Notes: generated from the letters alone by a model not told the origin. Shown: positions 8,843 to 20,077, numbered from the stretch's first letter. The stretch is 64,000 bases of DNA from an uncultured Lachnospiraceae bacterium (GCA_902760755.1 CACWHK010000009.1:1-64000), one strand, 5' to 3'. A program made the numbers and translations.

Positions 8843-10345
8843 TTAGTTCGCCTTCTCCAGACGTACATTTCGGATATGCACGGTTGCAGTGCTTCCCTGC
8901 TTTCCGAGGTCATATTCGAGACGTCCGTTATCATCACTGTCTTCCTTCATCTCAAAGTCAAAGGAGTAGGTCTTCCAGTCCTTGCCAAGGTCCATGGAGG
9001 TATCCTCCAGATACCGCTTATACTCCACATTCGGTCCGGTGATGGCAACGATCATCTTTCTTGCATCCTCTGCATACGCATCAAAGGAAAGCTTATACTT
9101 CTGTCCCTTCTCCATGGGAAGCCCGCCCTGTACCAGCTGGATGCTGTAGGTCTCCGTTCCCTCGTTGGTGGTGGTGATGATCATCTCCCCATCCTTGATC
9201 TCTGCGGCACCCACACCCTTATTCAGGCTCTGGTATACCCAGTCCTGATCATCATTCAGGTTCTCAGGTGCAGCGAAATCACCGTTGTTGATATAGTTTC
9301 CGGAGGCGTCCGGATCCTTCATGTGCATCTCCTTCGCCGGCTTTTCCACATTTTCGTCATAGGAATCCTTCTGGTAGACACGCACATAGTCCACGTACAT
9401 ATTCGTATTCTCGTCAAATGTAAGGTCCGGATCCGGGTCTCCCGGCCAGTCACCGCCCACTGCCACATTCAGGATCACATGGAAGTCCTGATCAAAGGGC
9501 GCGGGGTACGGCTTCTCTTCTCCGTTGGATGCAGTGAACCAGTCACTGGTCTCATAGAAGGCCTTGCCGTCCACATACCAGCGGATCAGGCCTGGCTCCC
9601 ACTCCAGTGCAAAGACATGATACTCCTCGGAGTAATTGCTGCCGTCTGCCACGGAGCCCTGCCGCTGCCCGTGAGGATCTCCGAAATGAATGGAGCCATA
9701 CTCCCGGGACGGATCATTTGTCACAACCTCCATGATATCGATCTCTCCGCAGCGCGGCCAGGAGCCGTAAAGAGAGGTCTGGGTCGGAAGCATCCAGAAG
9801 GCAGGAAGGAAGCCCTTCCCGGTGGGTACCTTGATCTTTGCTTCGATCAGTCCGTACTTGAAGTCATGCTTCCGTGAGGTATTCACACGGCCGGAGGTAT
9901 AGGTGATCTTTCCGTCGTCGGAAACCTCCTTCTTCGGCCGGATCACAAGCTCTCCGTTCTGCACGTAAGCATATTCCTCCGTATTCACATAGGCCTGCAG
10001 CTCATGATTGACCCAGCCGGCCTTATGCGCCTCGTAGTTCCAGTCATCTGCGGAAAGCTTCTTCTCCGGCTGGTCGAAATTCTCCTCCCAGACCAGATGG
10101 TACGCCGCACTGTCCGGATACTGAACATATTCATCCGGCTCCTCCGGCTTGTAGGCCTCCGTTGCCTCCTCGGTTACCGCTTCCGTCTGCACCTCGGTCT
10201 TTGCCTCGGTGGATGCCGCGGTGGTGGCAGTGGTCGCTGCTTCGGTTGCCGCCGCAGTGGTAGTCTCGGAATTGCTTCCGCAGCCTGCCAGCAGTGTCAT
10301 GGACATTGCAGCCGCAAGTGCTGCACATACGATCTTCTTTCTCAT
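8843..10345 (-). CDS. GH16 beta-glucanase lipoprotein (laminarinase/lichenase type) with CBM
   Basis: A 500-residue lipoprotein. It starts at ATG 10345 with GAGGAAAG upstream, has a signal peptide ending in LLAGC (lipid-modified Cys), then a Thr/Glu/Ala-rich linker of about 50 residues. The GH16 domain (about 70-310) has the catalytic motif EIDIME (two Glu around Asp) and the usual NDPSREYGSIHFG and WEPGLIRWYVDG segments. The C-terminal ~150 residues (from NYINNGDF) look like a CBM4/9-type carbohydrate-binding module. Predicted to sit on the outer face of the membrane and cut beta-1,3 or mixed beta-1,3/1,4-glucans. It lies 28 nt behind the polyphosphate phosphotransferase gene. Confidence 0.9.
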   Translation of the reverse strand: MRKKIVCAALAAAMSMTLLAGCGSNSETTTAAATEAATTATTAASTEAKTEVQTEAVTEEATEAYKPEEPDEYVQYPDSAAYHLVWEENFDQPEKKLSADDWNYEAHKAGWVNHELQAYVNTEEYAYVQNGELVIRPKKEVSDDGKITYTSGRVNTSRKHDFKYGLIEAKIKVPTGKGFLPAFWMLPTQTSLYGSWPRCGEIDIMEVVTNDPSREYGSIHFGDPHGQRQGSVADGSNYSEEYHVFALEWEPGLIRWYVDGKAFYETSDWFTASNGEEKPYPAPFDQDFHVILNVAVGGDWPGDPDPDLTFDENTNMYVDYVRVYQKDSYDENVEKPAKEMHMKDPDASGNYINNGDFAAPENLNDDQDWVYQSLNKGVGAAEIKDGEMIITTTNEGTETYSIQLVQGGLPMEKGQKYKLSFDAYAEDARKMIVAITGPNVEYKRYLEDTSMDLGKDWKTYSFDFEMKEDSDDNGRLEYDLGKQGSTATVHIRNVRLEKAN

Positions 10346-10373
10346 GCTTCTTTCCTCTTCTAACCTTCCGGTA

Positions 10374-11864
10374 TTAATCCTTCTTTTTCTCATCCAGCTT
10401 CTTTTCGATAGCCGAGGTGATGATCTTCAGCGCCTTGATCCGCGCATACTTCTTGTCATTGGATTCCAGTACGTACCAGGGTGCATACCGGGTGTTTGTC
10501 TTCTGCAGCATCTCATCCACGGCCTCCTCATAGAGATCCCACTTCTCCCGGTTTCTCCAGTCCTCCTCCGTGATCTTCCACTGCTTCTCCGGTGTATTCT
10601 GACGCTCCGTAAACCGTGCCAGCTGCGTATCCTTATCGATCTGTACCCAGAACTTGATCACAACCGCATTCCAGTCCGCCAGCTCCTTCTCAAACTCATT
10701 GATCTCATTGTAGGCCCGCTGCCAGTCATTCTCGCTGCAGAAGCCCTCCAGCCGCTCCACCATGACACGTCCGTACCAGGTCCGGTCAAAGATGGCAATA
10801 TGTCCGTCCTTCGGCAGACGGTTCCAGAATCTCCAGAGATAATGCCGCGCCTTCTCTGCCGGCTCGGGACTTGCGATGGGATGAACCTCGTATCCCCGGG
10901 GATCCAGAGCTGCGGCAACCCTCTTGATATTTCCGCCCTTTCCGGCTGCATCCCAGCCCTCGTAGGCGATGATCACCGGGATCTTCTTTAGGTACAGCTC
11001 ATTATGCAGCTTGCAGAGCTTTCTTTGCAGCTGATCCAGCTCCTTCTTGTACTCCTCCTCCGAAACAGCCTTGTCCAGTGCAATCTCGGAAAGCTTCGGG
11101 ATGCTCTTCATGGGAAATACATTCTGAAGCATGGGGGGCTTTTGCTTTGCTTCCATATTCGTGAGCGCCGTGTCAATGGAGGCCACCAGGATCTCCGTCA
11201 TCTGGAGCTCAGACCATTTCTTGCTGGAGGCATCGATAAAATACCAGGGAGCCACAAACTGATTGGTGGTCTCCAGATATTCATCATAAACATCCAGGCA
11301 GGTCTTATAGTGCTTATTCTGCCACTTATCCGCCTCGGACACGCGCCACTTCGTAACCTTGCTCTTCTCCAGCTCCTCCAGCCGGTGCCGCTGCACCTTC
11401 TCATCGATATGGAAGAAGAACTTCACCACCAGATAGCCGTTATCATTCAGCTGACGCTCAAACCGCTTGATGCTGGTCAGGTGCTCACGGTACTTCTCCG
11501 CACTGACCCGTCCCTGCAGGTAGTTGGCAGTCACCTCACCCATCCAGCTTCCGTCAAAGAAGGAAAACTGTCCCTGCTTCGGGATCCTTACAAAATACCG
11601 GTACAGGAAGGGACGTCTTGTCTCATCCTCCGTCGGTTTCGAAAGGGTCTCACATTTAAAGAACCGGGGATCCATTCCCTTGATCACACGGCCCAGCACG
11701 CTGCCCTTTCCTGCAGCACCCCAGCCGTCCATTACCACCAGAACCGGAAGGCCCTTCTCCTTAATGGCCGTCTGACGCACCGCCAGTGCAGCACGCGCCT
11801 TCTCCAGCCGCTCCGTGATCTCCTCTACCGATGGTATCTCCTCTTTTACCCATTCTTTCAGCAT
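10374..11864 (-). CDS. pap: Polyphosphate:AMP phosphotransferase, two PPK2 domains
   Basis: A 496-residue protein made of two tandem PPK2 P-loop kinase domains. The first has GWGAAGKGSVLGRV (about residue 48) and FDGSWMGEV. The second has GWDAAGKGGNIKRV (about residue 303) and FDRTWYGRVMVERLEGF. Two-domain (class II) PPK2 enzymes transfer phosphate from polyphosphate to AMP. In that family the C-terminal copy is generally the catalytic one, and here it keeps the fuller set of motifs. Start ATG has GAGGAGG upstream. It is 49 nt behind feoAB with no terminator between. Confidence 0.88.
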   Translation of the reverse strand: MLKEWVKEEIPSVEEITERLEKARAALAVRQTAIKEKGLPVLVVMDGWGAAGKGSVLGRVIKGMDPRFFKCETLSKPTEDETRRPFLYRYFVRIPKQGQFSFFDGSWMGEVTANYLQGRVSAEKYREHLTSIKRFERQLNDNGYLVVKFFFHIDEKVQRHRLEELEKSKVTKWRVSEADKWQNKHYKTCLDVYDEYLETTNQFVAPWYFIDASSKKWSELQMTEILVASIDTALTNMEAKQKPPMLQNVFPMKSIPKLSEIALDKAVSEEEYKKELDQLQRKLCKLHNELYLKKIPVIIAYEGWDAAGKGGNIKRVAAALDPRGYEVHPIASPEPAEKARHYLWRFWNRLPKDGHIAIFDRTWYGRVMVERLEGFCSENDWQRAYNEINEFEKELADWNAVVIKFWVQIDKDTQLARFTERQNTPEKQWKITEEDWRNREKWDLYEEAVDEMLQKTNTRYAPWYVLESNDKKYARIKALKIITSAIEKKLDEKKKD

Positions 11865-11913
11865 ACATAACCTCCTCTAAACGAACCCCATACATAATTC
11901 TAATCGTCTCTCC

Positions 11914-14301
11914 CTAACCAAACAGGGAGATCACGCCATATACGATGCCTGACATAACCCAGGCGATCATGCACTGAAGACCTGCCATTCCGATGGCCCA
12001 TTTCTTTCCCAGCTCCCGCTTTACGGACGCGATGGCCGCAACGCAGGGTGTGTAAAGAAGACAGAAAACCAGGAAGGAAATCCCCGCTGCCGGTGATAAA
12101 ACGGCTGCAAAGGTCGTACCCACCAGCAGAACCTGAAGTGTAGATACCACGCTCTCCTTTGCCAGGAAGCCGGTGATCAGCGCAGTCACGATCCGCCAGT
12201 CCCCGAAGCCGAGAGGCTTAAAGACCGGTGCGATCCAGCCGGAAATGACGGACAGGATGCTGTGATCCGTTCCCGACATCTGCAGGCTGAAGTCAAAGGT
12301 CTTCAGGAACCAGATCACGATCGTTGCAATAAAGATTACCGTAAATGCCCGGACCAGGAAGTCCTTTGCCTTCTCCCAGATGAGATGCAGGACATTGGAG
12401 ATCCCAGGCAGACGGTAGTTCGGAAGCTCCATAACAAACGGTACTGCCTCCCCGCGGAACACGGTCTTCTTGGAGATCATGGCCATAAGGATTCCGGTCA
12501 GGATTCCGAAGCAGTAAATCCCCGTGATGATCAGTCCGCCCTTTCCCGGGAAGAGGGAGGAAACGATAAAGCCGTAAATGGGCAGCTTCGCCGTACAACT
12601 CATGAAGGGGATCAGCAGGATGGTCAGCTTCCTGTCCCGCTTGGAGGGAAGGGTCCGGCTGGCCATGATGCCGGGAACGGAACATCCGAACCCGATCAGC
12701 ATGGGAACAATACTCCGTCCCGAAAGACCCATCTTTCGAAGGGGCTTATCCGTAACAAATGCCACTCTGGCCATGTAGCCCGAATCCTCCAGAAGTGACA
12801 GGAAACAAAAGAGTGTCAGGATGATCGGAAGGAAGGAAAGCACGGTTCCGACCCCCGGAAGGATACCCTCTGTCACCAGGGAATGGATCACTTCATTCAC
12901 CCCCCGGGACGTGAGAAGCTCATCCAACTTCCCCGTCACATAATCGATGCCCTGCTCCATCAGTCCCTGGAGCCAGGCGCCGATCACATTAAAGGTCAGG
13001 AAGAAGATCAGCGCCATGATGCCGATAAAGGCCGGGATTGCCGTAAAGCGTCCGGTGAGGATCCGGTCGATCTTCTCACTCCGCTCCCGTTCCCTGCTCT
13101 GCACGGGCTTTACCACTGCTTCCCGTACCACCTTCTCGATAAAGGAGAACCGCATGTCCGCAATGGCTGCCGCACGGTCCAGTCCCCGCTCCTCCTCCAT
13201 CTGAAGGATGATATGCTCGCACATTTCCTCCTCATTGGCGGAAAGCTGCAGCGCACGGAAGACTCTCTGATCTCCCTCGATCACCTTATTGGCCGCAAAC
13301 CGGACCGGAAGCCCGGCACGCTCCGCATGGTCCTGGATGAGATGCATGATGGCATGAAGACACCGGTGCACGGCGCCTCCGTGATCCTCCCCGGAGCAGA
13401 AATCCTTTATGCCGGGACTTTCCTGATATTTTGCAACGTGGATGGCATGCTCCACCAGCTCATCCACGCCTTCATTCTTAACCGCGGAGATGGGAACCAC
13501 GGGGATTCCCAGCATCTCCTCCATGACATTGATCCGGATGGAACCGCCGTTTCCCCGAAGCTCATCCATCATATTGACGGCCAGAACAATGGGCACATCC
13601 AGCTCAATCAGCTGCATGGTAAGATACAGATTCCGCTCGATATTGGTGGCGTCAACGATATTGATGATCCCCTTCGGCTTCTCCCGAAGGATATACTGTC
13701 TGGAAATGATCTCCTCACTGGTGTAGGGCGACAGGGAATAGATGCCCGGAAGATCCACCACCTCGGTATCCGGGAGATTCTTGATGGCTCCGCTCTTCCG
13801 GCTCACCGTAACGCCGGGGAAGTTTCCCACATGCTGGTTCGATCCTGTCAGCTGATTGAAAAGCGTTGTCTTTCCGCAGTTCTGATTCCCGGCCAGGGCA
13901 AAGGTAAGCACCGTTCCTTCGGGAAGCGGTTCCTCCCTGGACGCATCATGGAAGATACCGTCCTCGCCGTATCCGGGGTGATGCACATGCCAGGAGCCCT
14001 TCTTTATCTTGTCACGTTTTTCCGCGGTCCGCTCCTGCTCTGTCAGAATTCCGGTGGTTCCGGAGGTCTCCCGGATGGAGCTTTCCTGTATCTCGATCTT
14101 CTCTGCATCCGCCACCCGCAGCGTCAGCTCGTATCCGTGGAGCATAAACTCCATGGGGTCTCTCATGGGTGCGTACTTAACAAGTGCGATCTCCGCTCCC
14201 GGGATCACTCCCATATCCAGAAAATGCTGCCGCAGGGCTCCTTCGCCTCCCACGGACAGGATCCTTGCCGTATGCCCGATTTTCAGTTCCTTCAGTGTCA
14301 T
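11914..14301 (-). CDS. feoB: Ferrous iron transporter, FeoA-FeoB fusion
   Basis: A 795-residue fusion. Residues 1-72 are a FeoA SH3-like domain (MTLKELKIGHTARIL). A charged linker with a His-containing stretch (WHVHHPG) leads to the FeoB G domain: G1 GNQNCGKT (138-145), G3 DLPG, and NMMD as the G4-type segment. Helical regulatory sequence follows, then about 8-10 membrane segments with the two Gate regions (for example MLIGFGCSVPGIMA). FeoB imports Fe2+ across the cytoplasmic membrane. Normally FeoA is a separate small protein. Start ATG has GGAGG 7 nt upstream. No feoC-like gene is adjacent. Confidence 0.95.
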   Translation of the reverse strand: MTLKELKIGHTARILSVGGEGALRQHFLDMGVIPGAEIALVKYAPMRDPMEFMLHGYELTLRVADAEKIEIQESSIRETSGTTGILTEQERTAEKRDKIKKGSWHVHHPGYGEDGIFHDASREEPLPEGTVLTFALAGNQNCGKTTLFNQLTGSNQHVGNFPGVTVSRKSGAIKNLPDTEVVDLPGIYSLSPYTSEEIISRQYILREKPKGIINIVDATNIERNLYLTMQLIELDVPIVLAVNMMDELRGNGGSIRINVMEEMLGIPVVPISAVKNEGVDELVEHAIHVAKYQESPGIKDFCSGEDHGGAVHRCLHAIMHLIQDHAERAGLPVRFAANKVIEGDQRVFRALQLSANEEEMCEHIILQMEEERGLDRAAAIADMRFSFIEKVVREAVVKPVQSRERERSEKIDRILTGRFTAIPAFIGIMALIFFLTFNVIGAWLQGLMEQGIDYVTGKLDELLTSRGVNEVIHSLVTEGILPGVGTVLSFLPIILTLFCFLSLLEDSGYMARVAFVTDKPLRKMGLSGRSIVPMLIGFGCSVPGIMASRTLPSKRDRKLTILLIPFMSCTAKLPIYGFIVSSLFPGKGGLIITGIYCFGILTGILMAMISKKTVFRGEAVPFVMELPNYRLPGISNVLHLIWEKAKDFLVRAFTVIFIATIVIWFLKTFDFSLQMSGTDHSILSVISGWIAPVFKPLGFGDWRIVTALITGFLAKESVVSTLQVLLVGTTFAAVLSPAAGISFLVFCLLYTPCVAAIASVKRELGKKWAIGMAGLQCMIAWVMSGIVYGVISLFG

Positions 14302-14341
14302 ATCCGTCCTCCGTGGAGCTTGCCGCTTCAGGCAGGTTCCG

Positions 14342-14378
14342 GGCTCCTCCCGGCGGGAAGAGCCTTAGCTTCATTGTA
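14342..14378 (-). promoter_or_regulatory. feoAB leader hairpin and -10 candidate
   Basis: A -10-like TACAAT (14373-14378, minus strand) precedes a strong hairpin, GGCTCTTCCC/GGGAGGAGCC (14342-14364, one internal mismatch, 3-nt loop). I see no good -35 and no T-run after the hairpin, so this is probably a leader structure rather than an attenuator. No Fur box could be recognised with confidence. Confidence 0.35.
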
Positions 14379-14482
14379 CATCAAAACGCAGGAATATGCT
14401 ATGTTTTATTGCATTTCCCATGGGATTGTCTTATTATGAAATGTGTATTTTATTCGCTATTCAGAAAGGAACGTAAAGTCAC

Positions 14483-15544
14483 ATGGTACGTCTGGAACAT
14501 GTCGGGAAAAGATACGGAAGCAAATATGCCCTTCAGGACATAAACTTCCGATTCCTGCCCGGCCATATCTACGCCCTGCTCGGGCCCAACGGCAGTGGTA
14601 AGTCCACGCTGATGAAGTCCATCGCCGGACTGGTGAAGCCTACAGAGGGAACCATCTATTTCGAAGATCAGCCCTTACATTTTTCACACAAGGCCCGGAT
14701 TGCCTATATGCCGACGGAGCCTTACTTCTACAACTATATGACCGGTCAGCAGGCTGCGAAGTATTATCAGGAGTTCTTCGATGACTTCAACATGGATAAA
14801 TTCCACTGGACCATGCAGCAGATGCAGCTGAACCCGGGTCAGAAGCTCCGCACCTTTTCCACCGGTATGATGGCCAAGTTCAAGGTGGCACTGAACGTGT
14901 CCCGGAATCCCAGGGTACTCATGCTGGATGAACCTCTGAACGGGATCGATATGCTGGCCCGGGAGGAAGTAACCGGAAGCATCATGACAGGGATCGACCG
15001 CAGTGCTGCCGTTATCGTCTCCAGCCACCTGATCGAGGATCTGGAACGGATTGCAGACTACGTACTTTTCATCAAGGACGGACATCTTGTGGTCTCCGGC
15101 TTTATTGCCAACTTCCGTGAGCAGTACGGAAAAACCATGTCCGATATGTATCGGGAGATCTACGGTTTCCAGGGCTTCCAGCCCTATCCGGGAACCACTC
15201 CCTTCGGGATGCAGCCGGGCTTCGACATGCCCCGGCAGGGCTACGGTGCTCCTCAGCAGGGTTACGGTGCTCCGCAGCAGGGGTACGGTGCTCCTCGGCA
15301 GGGTTACGGTGCTCCGCAGCAGGGGTACGGTGCTCCGCAGCAGGGGTACGGACAGCAGGGCTATGGCGCTCCCCAGCAGGGGTATGGTGCTCCGCAGCAG
15401 AGTTACGTTGCTCCCCAGCAGGGGTATGGTGCTCCGCAACAGAGCTACGGACAGCCGGATTACACTGCTCCCCCTTCCGAACCCACATATCCGGAGGACT
15501 ACCCGCCCTACGGCGGACAGCATAACGAAGGAGGGCAGCCGTAA
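14483..15544 (+). CDS. ABC transporter ATP-binding protein with QGYGAPQ repeat tail
   Basis: A 353-residue protein. Residues 1-235 are an ABC ATPase: Walker [10 protein letters not shown] (34-42), Walker B LMLDEP, H-loop SSHLIEDLE. The signature is [13 protein letters not shown] instead of a classical LSGGQ, as in other exporters for small or peptide cargo. From about residue 245 the chain becomes a low-complexity tail with about ten copies of a GYGAPQQ-like heptad, then a Pro/Tyr/Glu-rich end. It overlaps the permease gene by one base (TAATG), so the two are translationally coupled. Cargo is unknown. Confidence 0.85.
   Translation: MVRLEHVGKRYGSKYALQDINFRFLPGHIYALLGPNGSGKSTLMKSIAGLVKPTEGTIYFEDQPLHFSHKARIAYMPTEPYFYNYMTGQQAAKYYQEFFDDFNMDKFHWTMQQMQLNPGQKLRTFSTGMMAKFKVALNVSRNPRVLMLDEPLNGIDMLAREEVTGSIMTGIDRSAAVIVSSHLIEDLERIADYVLFIKDGHLVVSGFIANFREQYGKTMSDMYREIYGFQGFQPYPGTTPFGMQPGFDMPRQGYGAPQQGYGAPQQGYGAPRQGYGAPQQGYGAPQQGYGQQGYGAPQQGYGAPQQSYVAPQQGYGAPQQSYGQPDYTAPPSEPTYPEDYPPYGGQHNEGGQP
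15233..15456 (+). repeat. In-gene 21-bp-type tandem repeat encoding the QQGYGAP heptads
   Basis: About ten imperfect 21-bp units (CAGCAGGGGTACGGTGCTCC-like) lie in tandem inside the ABC ATPase gene. Synonymous variation is limited, which suggests recent copy-number change. The reading frame is kept throughout. Confidence 0.85.
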
Positions 15545-16302
15545 TGTTAAAAATGATCAAATATGACTTCATCCGGAACCGGCTTACGATCATCATTCTC
15601 TTCAGCGTCCTCGGTGCATCCGAGCTGCTCTTCCTGCTTGGGATTGCAGGACTAACGGTTTCCTTTACAACCCTCGGTATCCTCGGCCTTTTCTTCGGTG
15701 CAGCCATCATTTACTTCACCATCTGGCTGCTGGGACTCATCAGCTACAGCCGGGACCTGCATGAAAAGTGCGGATACATGACCTTTCTGGTTCCTGTATC
15801 CCCCTATAAGATCATATTCTCCAAGCTGATCGCCGGCTTCCTGGAGCTGCTGCTCACAGGTGCCGTGCTGACACTGCTGGCTGTCCTGGATATGCATCTG
15901 GTCAACAGCCGATTCGGTCAGCAGCTGAGCATCATCAACTCCCTGGCACGCACCCTGAACACCTCCGTGGATCAGGTATGGTACCGGATCGTTGCCTACT
16001 TCGTGGCCTGGTGCTTTAACGTCCTGGTGCTGTATGCCTTTGCATACCTTGCCACCTCGATCTCCGCGCTGATCTCCCGGACCACTGGAGGACAGCGGGC
16101 CCTCAGTGTGGTATTCATGATCCTGATCCTGATTGTTTATTCCGTGATCATCGATAAGATGCCCACCATCAGGACCGGCTCCGTAACCACATTTTTCGCA
16201 GCGATCACACAGCGTTTGCCGCAGATCCTGCTGAACATTGCCCTGACCACTGCCTGTGCCGTGGGAAGCGGATATCTGATGGATAAGAAGATCAGTTTGT
16301 AA
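15544..16302 (+). CDS. ABC transporter permease
   Basis: A 252-residue hydrophobic protein with about six membrane segments (near residues 15-40, 45-65, 95-115, 145-165, 185-205 and 225-245). Its start codon overlaps the stop of the ATPase gene by one base. The [13 protein letters not shown] start resembles ABC-2 type permease subunits. Substrate is unknown. The palindrome at 16313-16372 directly follows and may end the transcript. Confidence 0.75.
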   Translation: MLKMIKYDFIRNRLTIIILFSVLGASELLFLLGIAGLTVSFTTLGILGLFFGAAIIYFTIWLLGLISYSRDLHEKCGYMTFLVPVSPYKIIFSKLIAGFLELLLTGAVLTLLAVLDMHLVNSRFGQQLSIINSLARTLNTSVDQVWYRIVAYFVAWCFNVLVLYAFAYLATSISALISRTTGGQRALSVVFMILILIVYSVIIDKMPTIRTGSVTTFFAAITQRLPQILLNIALTTACAVGSGYLMDKKISL

Positions 16303-16312
16303 ACAAAAACGA

Positions 16313-16395
16313 GAGACAGGGGACGGTTCTGTGTCTCCCTCAAAAGGGAGACACAGAACCGTCCCCTGTCTCGCACAGAACCGTCCCCTGTCTCG
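16313..16395. repeat. Perfect 28-bp palindrome plus a third half-copy (GACAGGGGACGGTTCT family)
   Basis: Left arm 16313-16340 and right arm 16345-16372 are exact reverse complements over 28 bp with a 4-nt loop (CAAA). A further copy of the right-hand half (ACAGAACCGTCCCCTGTCTC) follows at 16375-16394. The same sequence occurs at 40632-40656 and 40747-40775. From general knowledge, sequences of this type are dispersed palindromes in many bacterial genomes, often linked to IS200-like (Y1/RAYT) transposases. No such transposase gene is in this window. Confidence 0.85.
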
Positions 16396-16417
16396 CAAAA
16401 CCGTTCTATTTTTGTAT

Positions 16418-16825
16418 TTACATTTTTTTCTGCAGGGTAAGAATATTCTGCTTATCCTTATACTCGTAGAGCATATTATCCATGCTCTTCTTTACCATAA
16501 AGATTCCGAGGCCGCCGATCTGCCGCTCCTCCGCGGAAAGGGTAACATCCGGATCCGGCTTGGCCAGCGGATCATAGGGAACACCGCTGTCAATGAAGGT
16601 GACCTGCACCATCCGCGGTTCTCCGGTGATCTCGATCCGGATCCTGGCCTGCCCTACTCCGGGAGCATACGCATAATTAGCGATGTTTACAAAGATTTCC
16701 TCCACCGCGACATCCATCTGCATCTGCACCTTCATCGAGCACTCGTTTTCTTCCAGAAAGCCGTCCACAAATGCAAGCACCTGATTCAGATTATCCAGTT
16801 TTGCCTCAATTTCAAGCTCCTTCAT
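16418..16825 (-). CDS. RsbW/SpoIIAB-like ATP-binding protein (GHKL ATPase)
   Basis: A 135-residue protein with the GHKL fold: the N-box VAVEEIFVNIANYAY, a DSGVPYDPL G1-type motif and GGLGIFMVKK near the C-terminus. Family members are anti-sigma factor kinases or related switch kinases that phosphorylate STAS-domain partners. No STAS protein or sigma factor is next to it, so partners are unknown. I prefer ATG 16825 over 16840 because GAGGAG lies about 8 nt upstream. Confidence 0.8.
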   Translation of the reverse strand: MKELEIEAKLDNLNQVLAFVDGFLEENECSMKVQMQMDVAVEEIFVNIANYAYAPGVGQARIRIEITGEPRMVQVTFIDSGVPYDPLAKPDPDVTLSAEERQIGGLGIFMVKKSMDNMLYEYKDKQNILTLQKKM

Positions 16826-16929
16826 TCGTCCACTCCTCAAAACCGGGAATCATACTTCACTAATCACATTCTATCATAAAACCGCAGGAAAAAAAACACT
16901 TTCTTTCATACAGCCGTATTACGTAAAAA

Positions 16930-16962
16930 AACCGGGTCTGCCTGAAAGGGGCAAACCCGGTT
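16930..16962 (-). terminator. gdhA terminator
   Basis: AACCGGGTTTGCCC/GGCAGACCCGGTT (minus strand) forms a 13-bp imperfect stem with a short loop and is followed by TTTTTT. It sits just after the gdhA stop. Confidence 0.9.
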
Positions 16963-16983
16963 CTGATGTTCATTTTAAAATGA

Positions 16984-18428
<1,445 letters not shown>

Positions 18429-18503
18429 TAAGAAAATTAAGTTTTTTATCTGTTTTTTTACATTTTTTAGTCCAATTTGGATTTTTCTTAATATTTGAAA
18501 GCA

Positions 18504-18547
18504 AAATGGTGCTGACCAGCCTTTTTTCCGGCTGATCGGCACCATTT
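18504..18547 (-). terminator. glpK terminator
   Basis: An 18-bp imperfect stem (AAATGGTGCCGATCAGCC with GGCTGGTCAGCACCATTT on the minus strand) and an 8-nt loop rich in A/T lies 37 nt after the glpK stop. The lower stem itself ends in a short T-run. Confidence 0.8.
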
Positions 18548-18583
18548 CACGCCAAAATACTTAATTTTGTTAAACGAAAGAAT

Positions 18584-20077
18584 CTACTCCTTTGCCCAGT
18601 CGAAGGAACGCTCCACGGCTCTTTTCCAGCCCTCCAGCTTCCTCTGCCTCTCTTCCTCCGAGATCTTCGGCTTAAAGATCCTGTCGATATCCGCATTTAC
18701 CTTGATCTCGTTCTTATCCTTCCAGTAACCTGTGGCCAGCCCCGCAAAGTAAGCTGCCCCGAGGGCAGTGGTCTCCACGCAGACCGGACGGACCACGGTG
18801 GTCCCAATCAGATCCGCCTGCGCCTGCATCAGGAAGTTGTTCGCGGATGCGCCTCCATCCACCCGCAGGTTCGAAAGGACGATCCCGGAATCCGCTTCCA
18901 TGGCGGAAAGCACATCACTGGTGGAATACGCCAGCGATTCCAGAGTGGCCCGGATGATATGATACTTGTTCACCCCCCGGGTTATGCCTACAATGGTTCC
19001 CCGGGCATACTGATTCCAGTACGGAGCACCCAGTCCCGTAAATGCCGGTACCACATAGCAGCCATTGGTGTCCGGCACCTTCTTCGCCATATATTCCGAA
19101 TCCTCCGCCGAGTCGATGAGGCGCATCTCATCCCGAAGCCACTGAATGGAAGCCCCGGCGATAAAGACGGAGCCCTCCAGAGCATACTTCACCTTGCCGT
19201 CGATACCCCAGGCTATGGTGGTCACCAGTCCGTTCTTCGAGAATACCGGTCGGTTTCCCGTATTCATCAGAAGGAAGCAGCCGGTTCCGTAGGTATTCTT
19301 CGCATCTCCCTCATTGAAGCAGGTCTGTCCGAAGAGGGCTGCCTGCTGATCTCCGGCGATACCGGCGATGGGGATCGGACTTCCCGAATAGCCTGCATCT
19401 GTCTCCCCGTAGATCTCACTGGAGGGGCGAACCTCCGGGAGCATGCAGGCCGGGATCTCCAGCTTTGCAAGGATCTCCTCATCCCAGCAAAGCTTCGTGA
19501 TATTATACATCATGGTCCGGGATGCATTGGAATAATCCGTCACATGAACTCTTCCCCGGGTCAGCTTCCAGATCAGCCAGGTATCCACGGTTCCGAAAAG
19601 CAGCTCACCTCTCCCGGCTCTTTCCCGTGCACCTTCCACATTCTCCAGTATCCAGCGAAGCTTCGTCGCCGAGAAGTACGCATCGATCACAAGACCGGTC
19701 CGCTCCCGGAAGAAATCCGTCAATCCCTCTTCCTTCAGGGAATCGCAGTACTTCGAGGTTCGCCGGCACTGCCAGACGATGGCGTTACAGACCGGTTCCC
19801 CGGTATTTTTATCCCAGACTATGGTAGTCTCACGCTGATTGGCGATACCGATCCCGGAAATATCCTCCGCCGTAAGGCCGGCCTTCATCACTGCCTCCAC
19901 GGCCACGCCCAGCATGGTGGACCAGATCTCATTTGCATCATGCTCCACCCAGCCCGGTTGTGGAAAGATCTGGGTAAACTCCTTTTGTGCAACGGATATG
20001 ATCTGTCCCCGTTTATCAAAAATGATCGCGCGGTTACTTGTGGTCCCCGCGTCCAAAGCCATCACATATTTGCTCAT
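18584..20077 (-). CDS. glpK: Glycerol kinase
   Basis: A 497-residue FGGY-family kinase that makes glycerol 3-phosphate. The ATP-binding start [15 protein letters not shown], the glycerol-binding [10 protein letters not shown], the [11 protein letters not shown] segment and GLGAPYW are all present. The FGGY C-terminal motif is [14 protein letters not shown]. It stands alone here: no glpF, glpD or glpP is adjacent. An AAGGAGAAGG ribosome site precedes ATG. Confidence 0.97.
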   Translation of the reverse strand: MSKYVMALDAGTTSNRAIIFDKRGQIISVAQKEFTQIFPQPGWVEHDANEIWSTMLGVAVEAVMKAGLTAEDISGIGIANQRETTIVWDKNTGEPVCNAIVWQCRRTSKYCDSLKEEGLTDFFRERTGLVIDAYFSATKLRWILENVEGARERAGRGELLFGTVDTWLIWKLTRGRVHVTDYSNASRTMMYNITKLCWDEEILAKLEIPACMLPEVRPSSEIYGETDAGYSGSPIPIAGIAGDQQAALFGQTCFNEGDAKNTYGTGCFLLMNTGNRPVFSKNGLVTTIAWGIDGKVKYALEGSVFIAGASIQWLRDEMRLIDSAEDSEYMAKKVPDTNGCYVVPAFTGLGAPYWNQYARGTIVGITRGVNKYHIIRATLESLAYSTSDVLSAMEADSGIVLSNLRVDGGASANNFLMQAQADLIGTTVVRPVCVETTALGAAYFAGLATGYWKDKNEIKVNADIDRIFKPKISEEERQRKLEGWKRAVERSFDWAKE

